Part shown: positions 1 to 10,169 of the stretch, piece by piece
Layout: every line of letters starts with the position of its first letter
How positions within the stretch are numbered: position 1 is the stretch's first letter
NCBI GenBank assembly: GCA_963812415.1
Contig: CAWEVH010000022.1
Span: forward strand, 1 to 64,000
Origin: JACVRW01 sp963812415
GTDB lineage: Bacteria > Actinomycetota > Thermoleophilia > Solirubrobacterales > Thermoleophilaceae
Direction: 5' to 3'
Length of the DNA: 64,000 nt
The notes under the pieces: model-generated
The model's input: the letters and a program-made list of their open reading frames with translations, nothing else
Told to the model about the DNA's origin: nothing
The model's database searches: none
Program-made: the position numbers and the translations under genes

Positions 1-342
1 GACCGCGGAGTGATCCTCCTCCCGAGGTGCGCTTTGACCTCCGTGTCGCCGCGCAAACGAACTCGTGACCCTGGCTGCGCAGCTCGGCGCGAAGCTCACG
101 GAAGTTGTAGATCTCACCGTTCGGAACCGTCAGCGACGCTCCTGTCCTCGTTGGCGTGATCGGCGGATGCGCCCGGTCTCGAGGTCAATAATAGCAAGCC
201 GGTTCTGGCTCATCACGCCGGCTGCCGACGTGAAGCTGCCGCGGGCGTCCGGGCCGCGATGATGAAGCGAATCGAGCTGTGCGCCGAGCCACACCCGCGC
301 ACCACCGCCTGGTGCGCGACGAGGCCGCAGATCCCCGCAGTT
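1..342 (-). pseudogene. asnB: Asparagine synthase (glutamine-hydrolysing), N-terminal fragment, frameshifted and cut by the window edge
   Basis: The minus strand encodes the start of a class II glutamine amidotransferase domain. Three motifs are readable in order but in different frames: a C-G-I-C-G-L-V-A-H stretch at about 339-315, whose first Cys (codon 337-339) would be the catalytic Cys2; HRGPDARG and NRLAIIDLETG at about 275-170; and PNGEIYNFRELRAELRSQGH at about 130-65. These are hallmarks of AsnB-type enzymes, which hydrolyse glutamine and amidate a carboxylate. The first break is an extra G in a GGGG run (333-336). No good start codon precedes Cys2. Sugar-cluster asnB homologues often amidate uronic acids, which would fit the neighbouring glycosyltransferases; that role is inference. 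The synthase domain lies outside the window. Confidence 0.75.
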
Positions 343-436
343 GGGCGCTCCGGGGAAAGGTCGCGGGCGGCGCTCGCGGCTCCGGCCAGTGTCGCCTTGA
401 AGCATCGGCGCAAAACGGGACCCCGCGGGCGCACGG

Positions 437-1630
437 GTGCGCGTCCTCCACCTCATCACGACAGCCAGGCCACACCGAGTTCTTCGAGCGTTTGGGCGCG
501 CGTCGCGATGGAGACCATTTGCGATCTCACCCTCGCGAGCCTGGGCCCGTCAGGGCCGCTCCAGCAGGATGGCGTTCGGCATGCAGTTCGGCACCCTCGC
601 GTTGGGCGTGGCAAGTCGCGGGGCATACCCCCGCGCGGTGCTTGCGCTGGCGCGCTGGTTGCGTCGCGAACGGATCGACGTCATCCAGACGCACCTGCTC
701 GATGCGTGCGTCGTCGGCGTGGCCGCGGCACAGCTCGCCAGAACGCCGCTGAAGGTGTTCACGGCGCATCACTCGCACGAGATTCCGCTGCACGACCGCT
801 TGTCGCTGTCGGCGGTCGATCGTAGGCGAGCAGTCGTCTCGCCGACGTCGTCATCTCACCCTCACAGCAACGAGGGCAACCCTCGTAGAGACGCACGGGG
901 TCCCTGCCGACCGCGTGCGAGTGATTCACCACGGGTTCGACCTGGCGAAGCTCGACCCGGCCAAGGTCGACACTTCCGCCGTTCGCCGGATCGGGCTGGA
1001 CGGGCGGTGGTCCTGATCGATCGGCCGGCTCTACTGGATCAAGAACCAGGAGGCCCTGGTGCGGGCGCTTGCCTCGCTTGATGCCCCGGGAACGGTGTTG
1101 CTCCTCGCCGGCGCCGGCGATTCTTCGGCCCTGAACGCACTAATTCAGTCCTTGGGGATGGAGGGACGGGTCTTTGTGCTGGTGATCGAGGCGATGTCCC
1201 GGAGCTCTTGGCAGCCACCGATCTCTACGTCCATCCAGCACTGGCGAGAGTCGTTCGCGATGACGATCCTGGAAGCGATGGCGATGGAGGTGCCGGTCCT
1301 CAGCACCCGGTTGGTATCGCGCCGGAGGTCGTCGAGCAAGGGGTGTCAGGCTTCCTGCGACGGACTCCACTAGCACTTCGCTCGGCAGCGCGATGCGAAT
1401 CGCGCTCGCTGAAAGGAAGCACTGGCGTCGAATGGGTTCCGCAGCTCGGCAGCGGGCGACGGGGTTCGCTGCTGAGCAGATGGTTCGAGAGCATCAGACG
1501 CTGTACACGTCTCTCCTGCCAACCGCTGCGCGTCGCCGACCTGGCGGCGCGCGTCCAAGCCGATCTTGAAGTCTGGCCCCGGAGGGATCGCGCTTTGACC
1601 TTGCGCGCCGGCGTTGCTCCCTCAGGCTAG
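437..1630 (+). pseudogene. Glycosyltransferase family 4 (GT-B fold), multiply frameshifted
   Basis: The gene begins with GTG and reads MRVLHLITTARPH, the usual first strand of a GT4 enzyme. Continuity is lost several times but recognisable parts follow: TLASLGPSGPL (about 520-560), RRERIDVIQTHLLDACVVG (about 660-720), VFTAHHSHE (about 755), GTVLLLAGAGDSSALN (about 1090), ESFAMTILEAMAMEVPVLST (about 1250-1310, the nucleotide-sugar-binding E-x7-E region) and EVVEQGVSGFL (about 1330-1360). The intact protein would have about 390 residues. It should transfer a sugar from a nucleotide donor to the growing surface polysaccharide at the cytoplasmic membrane. At least five frame changes are needed to read it through. 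Confidence 0.7.
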
Positions 1631-1639
1631 GGTCAGCCG

Positions 1640-2460
1640 ATGCTCAGACGCTGGCTGGTGAGCGCGCCCGGGGGAACCGTCGGTCCTACTGGGTCACACT
1701 CGTGGCGGTGGTGCGTCGTCTTCGAGGTGCTACTCGGTCGATGAGAGCCAAGAGTGCGCTATGCTGGGACTCCTCGCCGGTACGCGATCGCCTGATTGGT
1801 CCGCGCGAGTCGCGGACTGCGCCTGCGCTATGGATGTCGGAACTGCCCTGGGTCGTCGGGCCCAAGTCCAGGCTTCGGACGTGCACAGACTCCTCGTCCA
1901 ACGGGTATACGAGTTCGGGCTTCCAAGCGCCTGGCCACGTGTGATCCTGCTGGACCTCGGTGCGCACATGGGGGCGAGCGTACTGTTCCGACAGGGACGA
2001 TTCCCGACGCTCGGATCGTTGGGTTGGAGCCCGACCCGGGAACGTTTGAGCGTCTACGCCGCAACATCGGGCCTGCCCGGGGTCGAGCTCCGACGCCAGG
2101 CGGTGGCGGCAAGCGATGGCCCCGTCCGCTTCTTTCCGGAGGCGCGGGATCCGTGTCATCACTCAATGGCAGTGGAAGACATTGACGGTCGAGGGTACGG
2201 ACGCTCGCGAGCCTGCTCTCTCCGAGGTGGACTACGGTAGATCTATAAGATCTGACGTACCGGAGGGCGCCGAACGCGAAGTGCTCGGAGCAGACACTTC
2301 GATCGGCGTCGAATAAATCATTGGGGAATACCACGACACAGCTGACCCCGCCGACCATGAGCGCTTTCTCGCAAGGCTATGCCGAGAGTTCGATCTCAAG
2401 CCGGGCTCGGATATCGATTCGCAGGACGGCACCGGAGCGCTGGCGGTTGAGCGACCGGGG
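1640..2460 (+). pseudogene. FkbM-family methyltransferase, frameshifted (copy 1)
   Basis: A SAM-dependent methyltransferase of the FkbM type, read across three frames. The SAM-binding loop is DLGAHMGASVLF (about 1950-1985), followed by ARIVGLEPDPGTFERLRRN (about 2008-2065), PGVELRRQAVAASDGPVRFF (about 2080-2140) and a degraded D-V-E-G-A-E-R-E-V-L (about 2255-2285), the family's hallmark near the substrate pocket. The tail IIGEYHDTADPADHERFLAR (about 2317-2375) closes the domain. The likely start is the ATG at 1640 (MLRRWLVSAPGG), 10 bases after the previous reading ends. FkbM enzymes O-methylate sugars or lipids, so this one probably methylates a glycan residue. The stop is not clear and 2460 is approximate. 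Confidence 0.65.
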
Positions 2461-2583
2461 TGTCGCTCGGATACGCGCGTGCTCGGCGAATCGTAGCGCT
2501 GGCAACCTTCGAGAGTCTCCGGCACGCCGCTGCGGCTGCCACAGGAGGTTGTGCGGTCAGCCTCGAATACGACGGGGGCGACC

Positions 2584-3680
2584 ATGGCCAAGGCGAGCGA
2601 AGCGATGGAGCCTCAGCCCACCTACAGCGTTGCGGGTCGTTTCCACAACTCAAACGCCCGGAGGCCCTGCGTCTGACGTTCGCCGCTCTCAGGGATCTCG
2701 ACTATCCGCGCGCCAGGTTGCAACTCGTGGTGGTCGGGCACGACGGTGCGGACGCTGCAAGACGGAGCGGGTTGTCAATGAGGCCGATGGCGGCGCTCTG
2801 GACCTGAGCTACATCCCCCAGGAGAACAGCGGTGCCGCGACCGCCGCAACGATGGGGACAGGGAGGCGGAGGGAGAGTTACTGCTTCTTCTGCAACAACA
2901 ACATCCTCGTCGATCCGAGGCACCTGCCTTGATCGGGAGACGCGGGAGGGCTACCCAGGGGCGCTCGCTCAACAGGTGGGCTCGAGTTCTCAGGTCAGGC
3001 GATCGAAACGCTCCAGCGGAGCCCTTTCGGGCGCTATCGGCTGCGGCTTGACGCCAGGTTTCAGGCGGAGGCCGACGGGCCTGCCTCGACGGCAATGCTT
3101 CGTCGCGAGTTACTGTCGGCCTCGGACCCTGAGCGTCGAACGGGCGGTGTTCTGGGACCTGGGCGGGTTCGATGAAGCGTTTCCGTACGCAGGCGCGGAG
3201 GATCAGGCGCTGTCCCTCGACACGCGGGCGGCAGGCCTCCCGCTCGTCAGAAACCATGGGATGCGTGTCCGCCACAACGATCAGATCCTAAGCTTCCGCC
3301 GAATTCTGCGTTCGCGAAGAGCGCAGCGCGCAGACGTTCGTGGTGCTCGTCGATCGCCATCCGGGGCAAGCGGCGCGCCCACTGTTTGCCGAAAACGTTC
3401 CCCCCTCCCGCGGACTCGTTCTGAGCGCGATCAAGAAGATCGCGAAGTCGTTGCTCAGTCAAAGAGCGCCCTGCGCGCCCTGCACACGCTTGTTGCGCCA
3501 CTCGAGCAGGCTGCACCTGAGCGCGCGCTTGGACCGGCGTACCGGCTGCTGCTCGGACTCCATATCCACCGTGGCGTCCGGATGGCGCTTCGCAGGAGCG
3601 AGCCCCAGAAGGCCACGAACGCGAGTCTGAGCACCGGCAGGCCGCGCGCGCGAAGCGGGCCGCCGAGCGGCTCGGCCTAA
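2584..3680 (+). pseudogene. Glycosyltransferase family 2 with C-terminal galactosyltransferase-type domain, frameshifted
   Basis: A GT-A-fold inverting glycosyltransferase pieced together from several frames. Visible blocks are ALRLTFAALRDLDYPRARLQ plus LVVVGHDGADAA (about 2668-2755), NNNILVDPRHL (about 2897-2930, in the place of the metal-binding DxD) and VFWDLGGFDEAFPYAGAEDQ (about 3150-3205), the GGFDExF..xxEDxxL signature of the GT2 acceptor region. A helical C-terminus rich in Arg (about 3440-3600) follows, as in polymer-elongating GT2 proteins. The start is taken as the ATG at 2584; the stop TAA (3678-3680) overlaps the next ATG as TAATG, suggesting translational coupling. It probably adds one residue of the repeat unit. 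Confidence 0.65.
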
Positions 3681-4440
3681 TGCGCGTGCCAGGCTTCGGG
3701 CGAGCAAGCGATCGCTTTCGCGCTCTGCTGTTCCCGTCGCTGCGAGGAGAAGGATCGGAATTGATTGAGACCCACGGACTCAAGTAGATCCCCCCGGATG
3801 CCATCCCCGTTACCTCCATCGACCTATGAGCCCGTGACCACGAGGGCGTTTCTCGATGCAATCGGCCCTGGTTCGGTCGTCGTCGATGTGGGGGCGAACC
3901 TCCGGGGTACTACACCTGCCTGGCCGCGCGTGCCGGAGGGCCTAGGGTGTCGTCCACGCGCTGGAACCCACCCGAGCTAGGCCGACCGACTCCGGCGAAT
4001 GTGGCCAGGAACTCTCTCACTACCGCCGCCATGCTCCACGAGGTCGCTGCTGCCGCAGAGCCAGCGGAGCGACCGTCGCCAGCTGGCGGAGATCGAAGCG
4101 GCGCGAACAGCTTATTCGAACCACCCCGATTCGGATGGCGGTCGAGGTCATGACCGTCCGCACGGCGCGTCTCGACGATCTGATCGACGCGCCCGTTAAC
4201 TACGTGGAAGATCGACGCGCGAGAGGGCGCCGAACCCGAGGTCCTCGCTGGCATGAACGATCTCGTGGCGCGGAGTCCGGGTCTCAAGCTCTTCATCGAT
4301 GGAACCCACGCTGCCTCGTAGCAGCAGGCTGGATCCGGATCTCCCGGCCCTGCTGGGTACGGCTGGCTTCGCGGGACTAATCGTGCTGATGACATTGACC
4401 GACCGCACCGGAAGTGCTATCGACGAGCTTGCGCCGGATG
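3680..4440 (+). pseudogene. FkbM-family methyltransferase, frameshifted (copy 2)
   Basis: A second FkbM-type SAM methyltransferase, starting at the ATG in the TAATG overlap with the GT2 gene (MRVPGFGRASDRFRALLFPS). The SAM loop is TRAFLDAIGPGSVVVDVGAN (about 3839-3900), then YTCLAARAGG (about 3910-3940) and an E-P-T acidic loop near 3965. Later parts are ARLDDLIDAPVN with a broken K-I-D-x-E-G-A-E (about 4165-4240), VLAGMNDLVARSPGLKLFI (about 4240-4300) and WNPRCLVAAG (about 4305-4335). Missing or extra bases separate these blocks. Two FkbM genes in one cluster suggest two distinct O-methylations of the exported glycan. The end lies near 4440-4490, where the next gene starts. Confidence 0.65.
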
Positions 4441-4486
4441 TCCAGGGAGTATCTTCGAGCATCGCCGTCGGCGCCCGAGTACCTTG

Positions 4487-5612
4487 ATGAGGGTGGTTTG
4501 GGTCCTCGCCGTGCGTGGCTGGGAGGCGCTGAGGTGGGCTCGCAGAAGGGGTCGACTGTCTGCGTGGCAGGGGCCACGCTGTCCATCGTGCTGCCACGCG
4601 AACGGTCGCTGAAACCCGTTTGACTGCAGCGGGCGAGTGTCACGGTAATTCGCCAACCCATGGATGACACCACCAGCGCCGTTTCGCGTCAAGGCTCGCT
4701 GGTTGACTTACAGACCTCGTTCGTGCGCGACGGAAGAAGTCGCTCAATTGGCGAGACGGGTGCGCGCCGAGGTGATAATCGGCGGCACCCTTATTGACAG
4801 TTCCGGTCGGTGCGCTTGCTGCGCGAACACGCACATATACCGCACGTTTGGTTCGTCCAGGAGTCGGCTGGGAAGACCACGGTGCCAAGTTCGATATCGG
4901 TGATCGCCAGCGCTCGGACTGATGGACCGACTGAGCGCGGTGATAACGACGAATTCAAAAGCGATGATGATCCCCTTCACCACCGCGCTTCAAGCGACCC
5001 GTCGAGATCTCGATCGCGTACGACGTCCACGTGACGCGTCCTCAGTCGGGAGCCCGTGAGAATTCAAGACTCCGCCTCGCTCTCGTGGCGCCATGCGTCC
5101 GAGCAAAGGACAAGGCGAGGCCATCGAGGCACTCGCACGTCTGCCGAAGCCGGAACATCGATGCAGACTCATGGGTGGGAGGGCAACCCGGACTACGTAC
5201 GGATGCTCGGGGAGCAGGCAGCACTATCAGATGTGGCAGATCGAGTCACCATCCTCGGGTTTCAGGCCGATCCCTTTGCGGCGATGCGTGAGGCGGACAT
5301 TGGCCTGATGTGCTCGAGACAGGAGGCATTGGGGCGAGTGACTATCGAAATGATGAAGTTGGGGAAGCCCGTGGTTGGCACGGCCAGCGGTGGAGACGCG
5401 GAACCTAGACAGGCCGGGCTGCACAGGCCTGCTGATAAGCCGGTAATCCGGGGACCTCGCCTCCCAGGTCGAATTCCTGGATGCGACCGCGGCATACTGC
5501 GACGGATCGGTGAGCGTGCCGCCGAATGGGCGCATAGCAATTTCAACGCAGAGCGCTACGCCGCTGATCTCGAGCGGGTGCTCACACAAGCGATCGATGA
5601 GGGGACACTAGA
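4487..5612 (+). pseudogene. Glycosyltransferase family 4, frameshifted (second plus-strand copy)
   Basis: The gene starts at ATG 4487 inside an ATGA overlap and reads MRVVWVLAVRGWEALRWARR. The N-terminal Rossmann half is broken but shows LVRERGADVVIGGTLIDSS-like coding (about 4745-4805) and LLREHAHIPHVWFVQESAGK (about 4812-4875). The C-terminal half is cleaner: RPSKGQGEAIEALARL (about 5095-5145), DYVRMLGEQAALSDVADRVT plus ILGFQADPFAAMREADIGLM (about 5190-5310) and EALGRVTIEMMKLGKPVVG (about 5320-5385), the donor-binding E-x7-E motif. A helical tail reads AEWAHSNFNAERYAADLERV. The gene converges on the minus-strand GT2 ending near 5612. Family-level call only; donor and acceptor cannot be told from sequence. 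Confidence 0.7.
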
Positions 5613-6601
5613 AAACCGCCTGGCGCCGGTCCGGGCGCCGCGCGTGATGTGCAGCGCAATGGTTGTCTTGAACAGCGGAGCGAGCCACTTATCCGGGGCT
5701 CGAAGCCGTTCGAGTAGCCTCGCTGCGGCTTCCATGGACGCGAGGATGGGCGCATGGCTCAGCGTCAGCCGCGCGTTTGCGCGCAGACGCGTGCGAAGCG
5801 GAACGTCACGGCCGCGGGTGTGTTATCCGACGACGGCGATCGCGGCGCCCGCGTCGGATGTCGCCGGGCCAGCACCATCGCCTCTGCCCGCACCTCCTCG
5901 CGCCGGCAGGCGGTACTCAGACTCGTCGTCGGATGATCGTGAAGCACGCGAATGGGTTTGGCGAAGTAGACGAATTCCCGCCGCGTCGGCACGAAGCGAG
6001 AAATCGTGATCTTCAAGCGTCCCGCTTGGATAGGCCGGTGAAGCCCTCCAGCGCCTTGAACACTGAGGTTGGCATCGAAAGGTCGTAGGACGCGAGGTCA
6101 TCGGTGAGTTGCGCACGTCGTCGAGCGCATGCTCTCCGCGCGCGAGCCCCGACTCGCCGAGACGCGCCCCGCCCTGACGACGTTTAGCCAATAACGGCCA
6201 AACGTCGTGCCGTGGCCGTGATGGCGGCCGGGCTAAGTCGCGCCATCCGGTCATGCACGACCCGGATACTTGGCGTGGGTGGCGAGATGACGGGCCAGGT
6301 CGTGGGCTCCACCAGAATGTCGTCGTCGCAAAACAGGAGCAGGGGACGAGTGGCATGCTCCGCACCGAGATTTTCGCGGCGGCGGCGCCAGCGTGCTCAT
6401 GGTTCACGAGGAGTGGGCTGAACCCGGGTCGAGCGACGTTCGCTACAGCCGCGGCGGTCGCTCGGTCGCCGCCGGCATCGTCGACGACGACGAGTCCAAC
6501 CCACCGGAAAGGGCATCACAGCCCTCCAGGCTGCGAGCGTCGCGGCCAGGACCTCCGAGCGCGAATGTGGGGATGATGACGCTGACGCCGCGATCGGCCA
6601 T
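5612..6601 (-). pseudogene. Glycosyltransferase family 2, frameshifted (last gene of the minus-strand operon)
   Basis: The start is the ATG at 6601 with MADRGVSVIIPTF, the first beta strand of a GT-A fold. Further pieces are a DDILVEPTTW-like block (about 6320-6290), MPTSVFKALEGFTGLSKRDA-like coding (about 6080-6020) and LEDHDFSLRADAAGIRLL with FAKPIRVLHDHPTT (about 6015-5925); the ED corresponds to the catalytic base region of GT2 enzymes. The C-terminus is helical and basic (LRTRLRANARLTLSHAPIL, about 5790-5735). The upstream GT2 gene ends at 6604, so the two genes abut. Many indels separate the blocks. Probably a repeat-unit glycosyltransferase. Confidence 0.65.
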
Positions 6602-6603
6602 CG

Positions 6604-7617
6604 TCAGATCGCGGGCCGGACTCCGCGCCAGCGCTCGATGCCGCTCCTCCATCCCCGGAAGATCGCGAGTGAAATGGCGAGCCGGTAGCCGCGCTGCAGC
6701 AAGCCCTCGGGCGCTCCCAACCTTTCGAGGGCGACGATGGCTAATCGGAGAGCCGCATCGGTGCGGGCCGCGCGAGTAGTGCCTTTACTCATATGCTATT
6801 CTTCAACCGGCTCTGTCGAAGGGCATCCTCTTGGGGGGTCGCCGGGCCTAATTTCACACGCGCGATGGAGCGAGTCCCGATGTGGGCCGCCGTGGAGCGC
6901 GACGAAAAGACCGTGTCACTCGCGCCGCGCTCCTGGAACAGGCAGTAGCGTCCGAGGTCGGCGGCCGCGTCGTTGTGAAGACAGTCGATCGCGTCGTTGT
7001 AGATGAAGCGGATCCCCATCGCGCGTGCCCGCTCGGCGAGGTCCTGATCTTCGCAAGTCGTCCGAAAGCGCTCGTCGAAGAAGCCCGTACGAGGAGGTCG
7101 GCGGTCGGCAGGGACAGATTGCGTGCCGTGGGCCAGGTCATCTCCCAGATTCCGGGTGCGAGCTCCCCGGTCTTGCGCTCCTCGGCGAATCGCGCCTCCA
7201 GGGTGTCGAGGTAGCGCCCGAACGGGGTCTCCGTCAGCGCGTCGAGCTGGCGAAAGCCGCCGACGACCCAGAAGCCAGGAAACTCTCTCAGAGTCCGGAC
7301 ATGCTCGGACACGAAATTGGGCGACACGATCAGGTCGTCACTGAGCGTGATCACGTACTCGCCGCGGCCTCGCGCATGCCGGCGTTGCGTCCGGCGGAGA
7401 CTCCGCCATTCTCGTCATGGCGGATCACTCGGATCTCATAGGGCGTGTCCGCGGCAGCGAGCGCATCGCTCGTCTGGTCGGTCGATCCGTCGTCGACCAC
7501 CAGGACCTCGTAGCGTTCGGCCGCGTGTCCTGGCGACCGAGAGCCGCAAGCGTTTCCCCAAGCGCGTCGGCTCGGTTGTAGGTGCTGATCACGACGCTCG
7601 CCAGCAGTCCGCCTCGC
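6604..7617 (-). pseudogene. Glycosyltransferase family 2, frameshifted (middle of three)
   Basis: The N-terminus reads LASVVISTYNRADALGETLA plus ALGRQDT (about 7600-7525), followed by VLVVDDGSTDQTSDALAAAD-like coding (about 7500-7450), the nucleotide-binding DDGS motif. The longest clean stretch, 7354-7080, contains VITLSDDLIVSPNFVSEHVR (a DDD-type motif), GFWVVGGFRQLDALTETPFG and RTGELAPGIWEMTWPTARNL-like coding. The C-terminal helix reads ALRLAIVALERLGAPEGLLQ and ends with TGA at 6606-6604, two bases from the next gene's ATG. The family transfers sugars from NDP donors at the membrane. Several frame changes near 6850-7050 destroy the acceptor region in the literal sequence. Confidence 0.65.
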
Positions 7618-8525
7618 TCATCGAGCTGCTCTCGCGCGGTCGAACGCCAGAGTCGGGCGGCGGCCAGGGCGCTCCTGCGGCTTCCGCCGAGCGGAAGGGT
7701 GGAACGGCCTCCGGTCGAACGCGAGCGCTGTGAGCGATCCATACCTGCGCGCGTAGGGCGCCCCGCGCGAGAGCCACGGCCTCCAGCTCCCCGGCCACCC
7801 TCCGGCAGTTGCGTCCGGCGGATCCGAAGGTGCGTCCGCACTCCCGGACTCCTCGTGGAACGCTCGGCGTCGCTGCAGACGCCGATCCTCCAGCCGTGTC
7901 GGCGCATCCGCCAGCACCATTCGATGTCCTCGCCGTAGAGGAAGAACCGCTCGTCGAGCAGACCCACCGATCGGCCGCCATGCGACGGACGATCAGGGCG
8001 GTGCCGGGAACCCAGCCCACATCGACCTGGTCGCCGCCCGTCCAGTAGGACCCCGAAAGAGCCGGCCCCGGACGAGCCGGCAACAAAAGGTGGAGCCGTG
8101 ACACCTCCAGCAGCGGCCGCCAGAGCGAGGGGAGCGCGCGGCCGGTGACGCGCGTCTCCCTGCCTCGGTTACGAGTTCGGCGCTCGCGACGCCAGGCTAT
8201 GGCCGGCCGTCCATCCAGTCGACGAGCCGGCGCAAGGCGCCGGGGGCGAGCCGCACGTCCGGGTTCAGAAGCAGCCAATACCTCCCCCGGGCCGTGGCCA
8301 GGCTAGGTTCGCACCCCCGCGAAGCCGCGGTTGACGAGCGCGATCAGCTGGCATCAGGCGCCAGCTCGGCAACGACGTCCGCGCTCCGGTCAGGCGAGGC
8401 GTTGTCCACCGCGATCAGTCGGCGAACCCTCGTCGAGCTCGGGTGTCAGGCGCGAAGACATTCGTCCAGGCCGGCTCCGAGTTGTACAGGACGATCGTGA
8501 CCGACACGGGTGGGGCCGGCGTCAT
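7617..8525 (-). pseudogene. Glycosyltransferase family 2, frameshifted (first of three)
   Basis: The ATG at 8525 overlaps the end of the ABC-transporter ATPase gene as ATGA and gives MTPAPPVSVTIVLYNSEPA, a standard GT2 start. YWLLLNPDVRLAPGALRRLV (about 8280-8220) holds the NPD variant of the DxD motif. GSYWTGGDQVDVGWVPGTAL (about 8060-8000) and MGLLDERFFLYGEDIEWCWR (about 7967-7908) are the rhamnosyltransferase-like acceptor signature with the E-D-x-x-W motif. The overall pattern resembles rhamnosyl- or N-acetylgalactosaminyl-transferases of the WcaA type, but the acceptor is unknown. At least four indels are needed to read it through. Confidence 0.7.
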
Positions 8526-9288
8526 CGCAGCTGGGCGGTATGGCCTCGGAATACGCGGCGAGCACCTCCTCCGTCGGCCCGATCCGCTCGAGCCGGCCGC
8601 CGTCGAGCCACATGACGCGCTCGCACACCTCCGCGACCTGGTCGAGGCTGTGGCTGACGAAGACCACGGTCCGCCCCTCGCTGCGAAGTCCCTTGATCTC
8701 GTCGAGACAGCGGGCCTCGAACTCGCCGTCCACGACCGCGAGGACCTCGTCGAACACGTAGATGTCGGCCGGGAACTGCATGGCGATCGAGAACGAGAGC
8801 CGCGACAGCATGCCGCTCGAGAAGCGCTTGACCGGGGTGTCCATGTGCCGCTCGAGCTCCGCGAAGTCGGCGACATCGTCCATGCGCGCTGATCGTCTCC
8901 CGCGGGATCCCGAGGGAGGACGCGAACAGCGTGACGTTCTCGCGGCCTGTGAGCTCCGGGTGGAAGCCCGTGCCGACGGCCAGCAGCGGAACCACGCGCC
9001 CGTGCACGTGCATCTCGCCGCCCGTGGGAAGCGTGGTGCCCGCCAGGATCTGCAGCATGCGTCGACTTGCCCGAGCCGTTCGTGCCGACGATGCCGAGCG
9101 AATCGCCGCGATAGACGCCGAAGTCGACGCCCCGAGCGCTTCGAAGCCGGTGCGTCGGCCGCCGTGAGCCGGCGAGGAGCCGCCCGACGGTCTCCGGAGG
9201 CTCTGGTGCTCCCCGAGGCGGTACGCTTGCGCAGCCCGTCGGCCGTCACGGCCACGGGACGGGCGCCGTTGACGGCGCCGAGCGCCAT
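8522..9288 (-). pseudogene. ABC transporter ATPase for polysaccharide export (Wzt/TagH-like), frameshifted
   Basis: The start is the ATG at 9288 in a TGATG overlap with the permease (MALGAVNGARPVAVTADGLR). The P-loop is read in a shifted frame as GTNGSGKSTMLQILAG (about 9095-9050). After it come GRVVPLLAVGTGFHPELTGR plus ENVTLFASSLG (about 9000-8910), typical of O-antigen and teichoic-acid exporter ATPases. One clean frame then gives RFSSGMLSRLSFSIAMQFPA (ABC signature) and DIYVFDEVLAVVDGEFEARC (Walker B), and FVSHSLDQVAEVC (switch His). It lacks the long C-terminal carbohydrate-binding domain of some Wzt proteins. It should hydrolyse ATP to drive export of lipid-linked glycan with the adjacent permease. 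At least three frame breaks. Confidence 0.8.
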
Positions 9289-10169
9289 CAGATGTCGTCC
9301 GCCATCGTCGTCTCGAGGCGCGTGAAATAGACGCCAGCCGGCACCACGAGCAGCGGGCGTGAGCACCAGCGAGATCGCCGATGGGCTCGAAGGAGGGCTC
9401 GTAATCGGAGAGCATCATCCAGCGCAAGGCCTCGATCACGCCCGTGAGCGGGTTGAGGTCCACGATCGCGCGCACCGTCGGGGAGAGGTCGGCAAGCGAA
9501 TAGCCCACTGGGGCGAGGAACAGGCCGACCTGAAGCAGGAACGGCAGCGCGCTGATGATGTCCCGAAGCGCACCGCCAGCGCGGAGGTGATGGCCACCAC
9601 GCCCGCGTCAGCAGGAACAGCCAGACGAGGCCGACAGGGAGCAGGACGACCGCGGGCGAGAGCCGGCCGGTGGCGGCCGCGCGACGAGCGCGCCGAGGCC
9701 GTGACGGCGAACGCCGGCAGCGAGGCGATCAGCGCCGCGATCGGAAAGGCCGGTCGCGGGCACGGGGTGAAGCGGATGAGTTGATGTTGCTGATCAGCGA
9801 GGCGGCGCCGATCGTCATCGCGGCCTGGAAGAACGCCCACACGGTGAGCCCGACGAGCGCGAAGACGAGTAGGGCACGCCCGAGGTCTCGACATCGGCCA
9901 GGCCTCGGAACGCGACCAGGAAGGCCGCAGCAGGGCGAGGGGCTGGAAGACGAGCCAGAGCGGGCCGAGCAGCGACTGCTTGTACTTCACCTTGAAGTCG
10001 CGAGCGGCGAGCACCTGGATGACGGCCGTGTCGCGCCAGAGGTCGCGCAGGCTGAGGCGGCGCTTGGCCGGCATGATGCGCTCGACGACCGGGTGCTCGA
10101 GTCCGGCGCAGCCGCATGGGTCGCTCGGACGGGATTCCCGGGCGCGTGAGTCAGGTCAGTTCGGGTCAT
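9288..10169 (-). pseudogene. ABC-2 type polysaccharide export permease (Wzm/TagG-like), frameshifted
   Basis: The ATG at 10169 overlaps the end of the upstream GT4 gene. The amphipathic N-terminus is clear: LSLRDLWRDTAVIQVLAARD plus FKVKYKQSLLGPLWLVFQPL (about 10055-9940), the signature start of ABC-2 exporters. Hydrophobic segments follow in several frames (VPYLVFALVGLTVWAFF-like about 9880-9820; SLISNINLIRF about 9800-9770). The C-terminus reads VGYSLADLSPTVRAIVDLNP plus LTGVIEALRWMM (about 9505-9410), typical of the family, and ends VPAGVYFTRLETTMADDI-stop in a corrected frame. The stop overlaps the ATPase ATG as TGATG. It forms the membrane channel for the glycan. At least three frame breaks. 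Confidence 0.8.
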